From contig CM031552.1 in NCBI GenBank assembly GCA_018466975.1, positions 992,001 through 1,056,000 of the forward strand: a stretch of 64,000 nt of DNA. The letters run 5' to 3'. Below are positions 22,597 through 32,841 of this stretch, piece by piece. Position 1 is the stretch's first letter. Every line of letters begins with the position of its first letter. The notes under the pieces are model-generated. The model saw only the letters and a program-made list of their open reading frames with translations, ran no database searches and had not been told where the DNA came from. Position numbers and translations under genes: made by a program. Source of the stretch: Sparassis latifolia (taxonomy: Eukaryota; Basidiomycota; Agaricomycetes; Polyporales; Sparassidaceae).

Positions 22597-25046
22597 TCAC
22601 AGCCTCGGCGATATCTTGTTCCTTTGCTTAAGTGTGGTCAAGAACTCGCGCTTCTCCAAGTCGACCTCCTCCCGCACGATACCTGCAACGCTGCCCGAAC
22701 CAATCTCATGCTCCCCCAAACCTGTCAAACCTAAACCGACCATCGAGCCTGGCGTCCCGCCCTTCACATCCCGCATGCGGCCCCGCTCTCTACTCTCGTC
22801 CATCCCGTCTCGGCGTTCACGTCCTCTGTCACCTCTCTTCTCTTCCCGCCCTCGGCGGCGGTCGCGGCGGACTTCGCCATATGAGACGAACGTGCTGACG
22901 ATCATGACGAAATTGACGACGCCGAAGATGAAGACAATCGTGATCGCGGTGCGCACGCCGATGGCCTGTTGGGCATTGAGCGGCGGGGGTGGGTTCTCAT
23001 CTGCCTGAGAGCCGGTCCGCCAGACGAAGGAGAGAATGGCAATGCAGAACGTGATCATCGACCACGCGAGCCATATCGCGGGTGTGGCGAGGAGAACCCA
23101 GATGTTCCACCAGATCGCAGTCTTGGACCTTTGCGCTTCCTACAAAGTCATATGGCTAACATTAGCGATATGGCCGGAAGCCACGGTCTAACTACGAACC
23201 TCCGCCCATCGAGATGCCCTGTCCATGCTTCTCATGGTGCCAAACTGGACAATGTACATGCAACCATATGACACACTCATGAGGGAAAAGATGAGCGAGA
23301 ATAGGGCTGCAGACCGCGTCAAAGGATCATTTGCCGCGGCATTGACTTGGAACAACGTGAGGATTGCCCTGGGAGGAGCAGATGAAGACCCATTAGGTGG
23401 TCTTACGGCTATATGAAGCTAGGAGGTGACAATACTCACGTGCAAAGTAGAGCAGAAACAAGATTCAACGTCTTCCATTCTCGCAACAAAGAGTCCACAA
23501 AGAACTCCCACGAATGCTTGAAACGCACCAAAGAGGGCGAAACCATGGGCGGATTCCACTCGTCTGGGAAAGGCAGGGGCAACGATGGATTGCGATAGCG
23601 ACCAGTCCTGGTCCGCATAGCCACGCGCTCGGTCGAGGTCATCCCGCCGCTCTCGTCTGCAGTGCACGCGTCGATCATCCGCTGAACATCCGGCTTGCTC
23701 ACTTCGGCATCCTCGAAGACGCGCGCGACGCGCGAAAAGTAGAGCGCAGGAAGCCGGAGAAGTAGTATGAGGTATACCTGGCGCGGAAGCACGTCTGCGA
23801 AGAATGTGCTCGCCGCGCTTGCGAACGCGTTCCAACGCCCGCCTTCCGACTGGGCCTGAATCTCGACATCGCCTCCCCCACCTCTTTTCGTAACGCGAGT
23901 CGAACACAGTGCTGGAAGAGGCAAACACATCGTGAGGGTATCGTTGCATGCGACGTCTGCATCTTGATCGAGGGGCTCTGTAGGAGGGCTGGAAGAGGAC
24001 CACCCAAACCAGCATATACGCACTGTGAAAGGATCGACAGGGACGAATGGCTCCTCCCAACCATGGGTGCGACGGCCAAACCCAAAGAGACGTAGAGGCG
24101 ACGCGTTGCGTGAATGCGAAGGTGAGCGAGAGGTGGGGGACGGGCTCTGCAGACCATCCTTCGCCAGTCTAGGAGACAAAGTGCCTGTCTGGTTTTGGCG
24201 CGTGCCTAACAATGGGATTTGATACGGTGTGCCGCCGTGCAGGGATACTTCGCCGGAGTGAGGTGTTGAAGAGGGTACGGCAGAGTCGCTCCGTTGATTG
24301 ATCCTATTTGCAGCTGCAAGTAAATATACGTCAATGCTTTATCTGGGCAATACACGGAGTACAGTGGATGCTGGATATAAAAGCTGTCATAAATCAAGAT
24401 AGCACGAGAGGGCAGACTCAAGCGAGGACGCCGCCTTCTCAAACAGAAGACAATCACCACGGACGACAGCAATGTCGGAAGCATATATGCGTGTCGTGTG
24501 CGGCTGGATTCGCGTGATAATATACATTTCATTAAAACCACACGAATAATGTCGCACAGAAACAAAGGTACGTCTTTTCAATCGCTGACCTTGCGTGAAA
24601 CCTTGCAGATTTGCTGGGAGCGAGGTTCGATCACTTTCAAACGAGGCTATCTGCTTTGGAGTCTCTCTTCCAATAGAGCCTTCAGATCCTGTCATCCGAC
24701 CAGCACCTGGCAATTGATGTAAGGCCTGAGTACTAGCCGATGGTGATTCATTGGAGGACAAAGAGACGGAACCGTCAAAGCTACGACGCACTACGCGACT
24801 TGGAGCGCGCAGCCGGTCCAACATGGGGGAAGCTTGCACGGGAAGAGCGGAAAGCTTGTCTGAACTGGTGAGATTAGAGATCGACGACTCGGAGTCTTTC
24901 TCAGACATCAGCAGTTTCTCTAGTGAACGATAGGAAAGTTGCGTACCTGGAATTGCAGGTTGCTGCTGATCGCGCGACATAGGAAACGGCACTGTGTTAG
25001 AGCCAGAAGACGAAGAACCGGCCCCAGGAACTATGGGCTTATTCAT
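22597..25046 (-). CDS. Conserved basidiomycete multi-pass membrane protein
   Basis: The N-terminal exon (from ATG 25046, MNKPIVPGAG) is Ser-rich and disordered. After an intron whose best reading is 24314-24601 come residues AANRINQRSDSAVPSS and a Ser/Pro region. Introns at 23369-23439 (GTGAGT, phase 2) and 23140-23199 (GTTCGT) are well defined. About five membrane segments follow: around RQVYLILLLRLPALYFS, TLNLVSALLCTAILTLF, SLIFSLMSVSYGCMYIV, WVLLATPAIWLAWSMITF and ITIVFIFGVVNFVMIVSTF. Between segments are VARVFEDAEVSKPDVQRMID and FGTMRSMDRASRWAEEAQ, which look conserved. The C-terminal tail is Arg-rich and cytosolic by the positive-inside rule. I do not recognise a named function. Confidence 0.7.
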
Positions 25047-25367
25047 AGTAGGTGGGTAGCCGGCGACCAGGCTCAGCTCAAGTGCTATGAAGCGGTGCCA
25101 GCTACTTCGACGACAGTTGCTCTTTATGAATATCACGTGATCGACGCGTCCATTCTCTACGCGTGTGTGGCGCCGCCACAACGATATAACCGTCTCCTGA
25201 ACGCGACAAAATGATGATGGATTGCAATACAAAAAAGTTTGAAATGGAACTAAATACAAGGGTGCGTATAACCGCAACATAAATGATCAGTACAGATGGA
25301 CTTGGGCTGGATTGCAGCTTCACATGCCAAAGCGTACTCGCCGGCCATCGTTCGCCAACTTCAACCA

Positions 25368-26693
25368 CTAAAGGTTCTCCACCAGCTCACGCTGAAAAGC
25401 CTCAGTGTAACCAACACATTTCATGCACCAAACACCCATAACCTGGAGAGTAGAAGGTGCCTTGGATCAAAAAAGAGAGAAAGATATGACGGAGCTAGAC
25501 TCGCCTCTTCCGCTGAATCGTATGCAGCCAGTATCTGCATAGGCGTTACATCTTTGAATGCATTCTTTTCCTTCAACGCATCCTCAATATCTTCGCCGTC
25601 TGGCTCACGTCCTAGACGACGCCTCAGATGTATCCTCACACGAACAGACCTCCCCCAGCCCTTATCGTGGATCTCTTGGGCCCATTTCCTTCGTACCTGG
25701 GTAGGAGGGCATTCTGTCAGCAACAGGTGAAGAATTTCCCGCATCCATTGATGCCACTTACGGAGCCGTCTTGCTCAAGCCATTGCGCTTCAGTGAGTGA
25801 TGGCGCTGCCGTCATCTTGTAGTTACCGACATAAAACCACATCTTCGATTGGAGACGGACGAATACCATCTGAACCCTGGCGTGTTCGGAGGTCCACGGT
25901 TCGATAGCTGGTGAAGTTTCGAAGTACAGACCCGGATATCCTGGTAGCTGTGGAGCATGCGGGTTGTACAGGAGGTTCAGACACATGAAGTGATTGTAGC
26001 CATGACGCTCGACATTCTTCTGGGATATGTGGGGGAAGGTGTCCTGGTTATTCCCGCCGAACAATCTTGATATGTGGTCTCGAGATACCGTGATGTCCCG
26101 CAGAGCTGCATCGAGAGTCACAGGGTAAGGCTTACGCCCTACCAGATCGAGCCGGCTCAGAACCTGCTCATCACTGAGTAACATCTCGCTGCTGGTATCG
26201 TCGCTGGGCTCACCAAAAGTCAAATCGAGATCTGCGCTTGGAGAACGTCGGCGCTTCAAGTTCACTCGGACTGGTTGTGTTTTTTGACGAAATTGTGAGT
26301 GTTCTGCCTCCGTCTCTGAATCCGAATCTAGGATGATAACAGGTGCATCTTTGCTGCTTCCAGCTGGTGCCTTAATAGACGGGGGTGATGTGATCCTGCT
26401 CTCGAGCGGAGGCGAAGTCTCTTGTTTCGCTGGTATCTACATCGAATTCATAGTGTGGGCGCTCAGCGATCCTACGCGTTATCGTAGAGCAATCTTACCG
26501 AAATTCGGTTATTGCGTGGACTCAATCCAGGTTCAATCTTGACCTGTTCCTCGACACTGGTGCTGGCAGAGGCGCCCTCCAGCTCTAAGATGCGGCGCTT
26601 TAGGACGACAATCTCGATCTTCAGCCGTGCGATCTCTTCGTCCTTCTCCAGATCAGCCTGCCTTAACTTACGAATCGTGGCGGCGGGGTCCAT
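25368..26693 (-). CDS. DUF6697-like protein, paralogue C, with SUMO-interacting motif
   Basis: A complete model: exons 26693-26499, 26436-25762, 25696-25505, 25442-25368, all phase 0, 378 residues. Introns are 62, 65 and 62 bp; the last begins with GC (GCGAGT), a GC-AG intron at the position where paralogues A and B have GT-AG introns. A short N-terminal coiled coil (LEKDEEIARLKIEIVVLKRR) is followed by EEQVKIEPGL (a SUMO-attachment consensus) and APVIILDSDSETEAE (a canonical SUMO-interacting motif). The conserved domain then reads LDLVGRKPYPVTLD, RHGYNHFMCLNLLYNPHAP, GYPGLYFE, MVFVRLQSKMWFYVGNYKM, LTEAQWLEQDGS, VRRKWAQEIHDKGWGR and GVWCMKCVGYTEAFQREL. This is probably a nuclear protein; its molecular activity is unknown. 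Confidence 0.85.
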
Positions 26694-27199
26694 TGTCGAT
26701 GATTATTATATGCGCGATGGGAGGTTGCGGCAGAGGTCGATGTGTCTCAGGTGGATCTACGTCCGATCTACGTCCGATCGGGTTGAAGAGGCGGAAGTCA
26801 ATCGTCCTGGTCGGACCACTCTGCTTGATCGAGAACCAGGGTAGACTAGGGCACGCTCTTGCGAGAAGGAGGAGGAGGTATATTCCGGGCCAGGTCCCGA
26901 TAAGGAACGCCGGTGAATGAGATCGAGTTGAAAAGTAGTAGGGACCACAATCATGTGGCTGCAACCACGAAGTCGGCTCGCGCGTAGTACTAGTAGATCA
27001 CTCGTGACATGATCATTCATGGAAGCAGTAAAGCGCTTGTCATTGCGAATACGTACAACTCATACCTACCTACAAACGTTTCAATCCAATCGTACACGGT
27101 AGTCATACATACATACAGCTGTTTCCCACAAAGCCCGACGACGCTCATCGATGCTACGATACAGATACTTATGACCATCTCGCTGCCAGCATTGCCCGC
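26694..27199. other. Intergenic: promoter side of paralogue C, 3' flank of alcohol oxidase
   Basis: About 500 bp without a supported gene. A direct pair GATCTACGTCCGATC lies at 26756-26780, just upstream of paralogue C (GGATCTACGTCCGATCTACGTCCGATCGGG), a tandem repeat of unit CTACGTCCGAT. It could be promoter architecture, but no factor is known to me for it. Confidence 0.4.
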
Positions 27200-30100
27200 T
27201 TACCGAACCTGCTGAGTGGAAGGCTTGCCAGTGGGAATGGGAGCATGGGGAACAGGAGCATGAGGAGTCCTGAGCTTGAGACCTGCATGGGACACGTAAA
27301 TTAGCCCACGTGGTAAAATAAGAGGGCATTGTATTTACCAAGCTCCTCAATGATCAAGTCCGCAGCCTTCTCGCCGACGAGAAGAGCAGAGGAGTAGGTG
27401 TTGGTACCCAAGTTATCCTGCACACATAGAGACAGTCAGTATACAGATACGGCTAGAAAAGACTGGTACTAACCGGGCAGATACTGAGGTCGGCACACTT
27501 CAGGTTTTCAGTGCCATAGACGCTCAGGCGCTTGTCGACCACACCGCCCTGCTCGCGCGGCTTCATGGCACAAGTACCTTCAGACGCGAGATGAGCCGAT
27601 ATTCTGCGCATTAGAATAACGGGCCAACAGACCCATGGAGTGCCAGGTAGTCTCGACGTGGTCCGCAACCCAATTGTCGATGGCCTCATCGTCCTCCTTG
27701 GTGTAGACGATATCCTCGTGCACCTTGGAAGCGTCGTACGTCTCGCCGGGCTTGTGCCAGGTTCCTGCAGAATTCGTTCAGCGTCATCGGCGTAAATCAA
27801 CTTGGCTCTGGATACTAACCCATGTGAATGCCAACAGTGAGACCGTCAGGGTAAATCTCCTTGGCAGTCCTGATGTCGATGTCCTTCGCCGCAGCGGGAG
27901 AAGCGGGGTGGAAGTGCGGGTGGTGAGACGTCAACTCTCCGCGGAATGCTACGACGTTCATATCAGAAAATGAATCGATGAAGGGAGCGCACAGACTCCA
28001 ACACACGTACCGTCCATGCGGCGGGCAAGCTCACGCGTCTTCTTGTAGCTCCACCGGATAGGAGCGAAGTCGGCCTTGTTGTTCATAAACCCGCTGTCGA
28101 AGAACGGCTCGACGTAAGGATTCTGCGACTTGACGTGGATCTATACAAAAGGATATGTGAGTCGCGCTGCAAGGTGATGAAACCTCCCTGGGACTCTTAC
28201 CTTGCCACGACTAGCAGGGTACTCGAGGTATTGGAACCTGCGGTCCCGGAGAATGTTCAATTCCTGTTCGTACCAGAACAAAGTGATACGTACATCGTGA
28301 TGTACTTGCCAGGGGGTAAGAGCGTATGGTCGGCGTATCCACCAGATACGATGGACCCAAACCTGCGAACCGCATCCATTCAATGACCTATAACATTAGC
28401 CACAACACGACACTTACATGACGGGCTTATCGGGCTTGTTCTTGAAGTACCTGTCCCAAAGTTCGTTGAACTCGGGACCCATCTCCTTGAGCTCCGCCTC
28501 CGTAGGGCGGATCTGGAATTTTACAAGACGATCAGCTCATACTCAGTTGGAAATGGAAAATGACGAACCTTGAACCCAGCGTCGATGCTATTCGACGAGA
28601 GGCGTGCCTTTTCAGGACTAGTCTCCCACTCAGCGAAAAGCTGACTATTTTGTTAGGGGGTAGATACGTAGGAGTAGAAGGTATAAATACTAACCTCCTT
28701 CTGGACCTCCTTCACACCACGGAGGAACTCATCGGTGGTGACCGTCTCGTTGGAGACGCGATAAACTGAATTACGGAAATTCAGAACCAAGAAATATCAC
28801 AGCGAATCAGTAACAACTCACGAGTCAAAGTCGTGTAGTGGTCCTGATATTCCTCACTGTAAAGTGATTTGAGTTAAAGCTGGATACAGTACGACGCGTA
28901 AGACATACCCAACGCCCGGCAGGTCGCTGACAACTTTGATATCAAGCTGGCGTAGCAACTCGGCGTTACCGACACCGGAGCGCTCGAGGATCTTTAGAGC
29001 CGTGCTTAGCTACACCTGCCATTCTTGAAGCATGTACTCGTACCTGAGGGGTACCCAGAGTTCCGGAGCTGAGCACAACCATCTTGCGCGCCTTAACGAT
29101 GGTCTCTTGAACCTGCGCACCATGCGTGCGGTTGCGCGACGGAACATAGGCAACGCCGACGGCCTTGTTGTTAGCGTCGAAGAGGACACGCGACACACGG
29201 GCGTTGCAGCGCAGATATAGATTATCCTGGACGTCCATCACGCTGTGGACGTATGCTGAACGCCACCGCATGCAATTAATGAATTATCTCGCACGATTGA
29301 CTGGCTATACTGACCAGTAGCAGCGTCACTGCGCCTGCCAGTGTGACGGTTGACGTATTTAGCCCAGATTTCAGCGCCATGAGCAGTGTTGAGGTCTGTG
29401 CGGCGTAGTCTCTTAGCATCAAATCAATCGTTAAGTTACAATACGAAGTCCTTCGTACCCTGAATATCATCTTGGAATAAGGATGGTCACGTCAGCCACA
29501 ACTAGCATTCGTTAACAGTACCACATACCGCTGAAAGGAATACCAATAGCATGCGCTGCACGCAGGAAGTCCTGTGCCACAGGGGTGATTTGGCCACCGT
29601 TGCTGATAGCGACAGGACCGTCATAGCCATGCGTGTCATTGTTCGCGGGCTTCTGGTAGTTCTCAAGACGCTTCATGAGCGGGATAAGGTCTAGAAGAAA
29701 TGTTCGGCAATTAACGGCAAAATGGACATCGACGTAATCAGAAGCACACCCTTGGCAGTCCATCCTTCGGTCTTGAAGTCATCTGGCCAGTGTAACAGAG
29801 GTTGAGTAGGACACAGCATCTTACGTGCGGAACTCAATACATACCCCAGTCCGATGCGGAAGCGCGCGTGTACATCTAGCGAGGCCCAAGTCAATTCAGG
29901 TTTTAGCAAGAATTTGAATGGACAAACCTGGAAGTTAATGCTACTTCCACCACCTAAAGAAAAACCACAGGGATTAGGTAATTGTATCTTCTACTAGAAT
30001 CGATTTCATACCGAGAATGTTGGCGCAACTGAACGTCCTACCTCAGTTGATGCCTTTAAAATTCAATGAACAGTGACTTACGGAACAATGCTGTGCCTGC

Positions 30101-30576
30101 CACGCATGTGCGGAGAGGCTAACGAATCAGTGTAGAAGGTTGCCTTGTCGTTGCTGTAAACGCGACAGAGTCAGCGAATGGAACGGCCTTTGTCCAGACA
30201 CAAACACTCACATGCCGTCCCTCTGCATGTTACGAACATAGATACCGGGCCTGGCCGAAAAAGCACATCATGAGCGCCGAACACCTGCACGACAAGCGAA
30301 AAGCTCACCTGTATACCCAGGGATCATCTCTGTTGTTGGCGCCACCTGATAACTCCTATGAATAATGTCGACTTTATCTACGGTGTACAAAACATACCCT
30401 CGATGAGCATAACCTTCAGGGTGGGGTCGGCATAGGCAAGACGGCCAGCAACGACACAGCCCGCAGGCCCTCCTCTGCATGTAGAATGAAAGACATAAAC
30501 GACGAGCGACTATGTAAATGCGTCATAGAACAACGCACCCAGCAACAATGACGTCGACTTCCTCAGGGTGACCCAT
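27200..30576 (-). CDS. GMC alcohol (methanol) oxidase
   Basis: Alcohol oxidase of the GMC family uses FAD to oxidise short primary alcohols (in wood-rot fungi, methanol from lignin demethoxylation) to aldehyde and H2O2. Exon 1 starts MGHPEEVDVIVAG and joins GGPAGCVVAGRLAYADP, the dinucleotide-binding GxGxxG. The LGGGSSINF segment near 29940 is GMC signature 1; SSGTLGTP near 29070 is signature 2. Other recognisable parts are LLHWPDDFKTEGW near 29770 and RRIWWI-type segments in the C-terminal half. The last residues are VPHAPIPTGKPSTQQVR before a TAA at 27200. There are more than 12 very short introns, typical of basidiomycete AOX genes. There is no signal peptide and no classical SKL-type peroxisome signal at the C-terminus. 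Confidence 0.9.
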
Positions 30577-32310
30577 GACGATGACGAGTGGTTTTCAAGT
30601 GGTGAGATGAGAATTGAATGGATTGCGATGAAGAGAACAAGTTCCCTGCTTCCTCGAATAGACCAGGAGGGGTTTATATGCTCGGGCTGCTGCTGGTTAT
30701 GCCGTCCCGACACAACGGCATTCCCAGCAGACTGTTGGCGAAGTCATGAGCCGCCTCAATAAGCGACATCTGCTCGGTGTCAGCTGGACTTCAAGACATG
30801 GGTATGACACCCCTGCCCCGCATTACCCCACATCGCAGATTTGCTGCCGAAAATGCTAACCACGCCTGGCATGATCGAAACTATCGGCCCTGCTGCCGCG
30901 CAGCAACTACAACGTTCTCTCCGGTCAGACACTCAGAAGGGACCATGTAAGAGGTTGAATAGCTGGCTTCCTGTGTAAATGATAAATCTGTCTGCAAGCC
31001 TTCGCTACACCGACGGTTGTCTTCCCGATGAGGCTGACTGTGTTAATGAACCCATATTCACCATCTAGATGCGGTATTGGTGCTGCTGGATGTGATAGAC
31101 AGACAATACATGAAAGGCCTGCCGGAGTCACTTTCCTGCTGACGCATTGGAGAGATCATGAGGTCCAGGCAGATGACTGACGATAGAGGGTTCTCTGTTC
31201 AAACGAACGACCGAAACGCGGGAAGCGGGATCAGAAACCTGGTAGCCAGTACGAAAGCCGTAGATAGCGGGTTGATTCTGGAAGGTATAGAAGGATAAGC
31301 TGCGTGCAAGCAGAGTAAGAGTAAAACTACTGATACTGATTGGCAGTAGTACTCACAGAAGATTCCGACCCACGACAAGTACATGCGTGCGGGTATGTTC
31401 ATTGTTATCCATGAAGACATGCCTATGTCCTCTGACCAATTTTCGGGCCGCAACAATGCCTTCAGCGTGAAGCGTGCGTAACTGTGGTGTATACGCCAAG
31501 TGATCAAGGGATCACAGAGCGGTCAGGAGGATGTCGTGGGCGCAAGGCCTAAGATTAGAGGCTCACCAAGTGGTCGCTCTCAGGCGCCTTACGTAGATGA
31601 CCAACACGTCACGGACTGCATTCCAAGCAGCCCACAGGAAGGGAGAGCCTCAGCTGCGTAACTCAATTGGCACCTGCTACAGACCAAACAGTCCACGCAA
31701 GATAAGCGTTGGAAATCAATTGGCCAATTGCTGCATTCCCATGAGTTCGGACTCACGGCGGGAAATGAGCGTTTATAACCAGTAGTGAACCGAATGAAAG
31801 AGAGAGGTTTGTCTCGTCCAGTCCGACTTTCAGAAGCTCTAGCACATCTTGTGAACAGAGTTTCCGGGGTCGTCTGGGGTTTCGGGTCCTTCCACTGTAA
31901 TTCCCGTGCGACCTTCACAGTTGCCAGTGGACTGCGTTCGCAAGTACTGTACGTACGTCCACATCCGAGTCCCAGCTGACACCATCCCAACCACTCTGAG
32001 TCGTGTATGCTTATGTCTTTTTCCCCATATGACTATCGCCGTTAGTTGGAATCAACCCGGTCTGACGGTCTCTTAGTTATGTACTGCCGACTCGTGATGC
32101 TTCCGATGTAAATACATGACCTCTCAGAAGACTAGTATCAAACGTCACAATACTCGGTGGCTAAAGTGGCGACTCAAAGATCAGCTGCTCCCGGAACATG
32201 TTGGAAACATGCGCACATTTGTCAACGATCTCGTGAGATTGATGGTGCTGAAAGTGTGGATTGCCAACATACTGTACGTGCATGCTCTGAGATCTATTCT
32301 CAGCGGCTTG
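30577..32310. other. AOX upstream region with possible unrecognised minus-strand exons
   Basis: This 1.7 kb should contain the alcohol oxidase promoter (immediately right of 30576). Several minus-strand frames look coding and are flanked by splice sites. One near 31500-31360 reads LDHLAYTPQLRTLHAEGI and RGHRHVFMDNNEHTRTHVL, ending at a GTGAGT. One near 31300-31130 reads FYTFQNQPAIYGFRTGYQV. A third at 31131-30925 reads PHLDGEYGFINTVSLIG. Frames could not be joined into one consistent model and no family was recognised, so it may be a real small-exon gene, a decayed gene, or chance. Confidence 0.25.
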
Positions 32311-32362
32311 GGCTTGAAGCTTGAACGAGCTCAAGCGCTCAAGCTTCAACTTGCTTCAAGCC
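32311..32362. repeat. Inverted repeat with nested palindromes
   Basis: GGCTTGAAGC (32311-32320) and its exact complement GCTTCAAGCC (32353-32362) flank 32 bp that contain the palindromes GAGCTC, AGCGCT and AAGCTT, and the dispersed 13-mer GCTCAAGCGCTCA. It could form a hairpin. It sits in the same 350-bp region as the second dispersed repeat word at 32646. Confidence 0.6.
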
Positions 32363-32645
32363 TCTTCCTACTGGAAGCTCCAAGACGGGAAGTTGCTCGA
32401 AACTCATGGTGTAAGGGCGGAGAATTGAGCACGCTTGTATACCTCAGATATTCCGGGATCGCCGTCTGCCTAAATTCTTCCTTCTGGAAGTGGTGGATAG
32501 GAAGTTGTCGATATCTCGGATGTCGATGAGGTCGTTCCCAGAATGTTCGGACTTCCTATCGACTTCTGGGGCTTTTACGCAGTGGCGACCCGCTGTCAGA
32601 CATGGATATCCTGAGGTACGAAGGTCGAGGCAGAGGTGACGGTCA

Positions 32646-32665
32646 GTCTGCCTTTGGGAGACTAG
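32646..32665 (+). repeat. Copy of a dispersed repeat fragment
   Basis: GTCTGCCTTTGGGAGACTAG matches 242-261 with one mismatch. Just upstream, 32602-32632 (GGATATCCTGAGGTACGAAGG and on) resembles 56467-56497 (TGATATCCCGAGGCACGAAGG and on). The region 32311-32670 is therefore probably a decayed mobile element or repeat shared with the 0.25-kb and 56.5-kb sites. Confidence 0.4.
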
Positions 32666-32841
32666 ACCCGCTTCCCGTTGACGTGGACGCATCGGCGATT
32701 GAGCACTGTACTTGAAGCTTGATTTCCAACAACACGGAGAGGTGTATGCATCTAAATTTACGAGACCCGCTCAAAATCATCCCACATGAGTACAGCACTG
32801 AGGCCAAGAAAGCGGACCGTAAGTCAGACAGCAAACAATAG

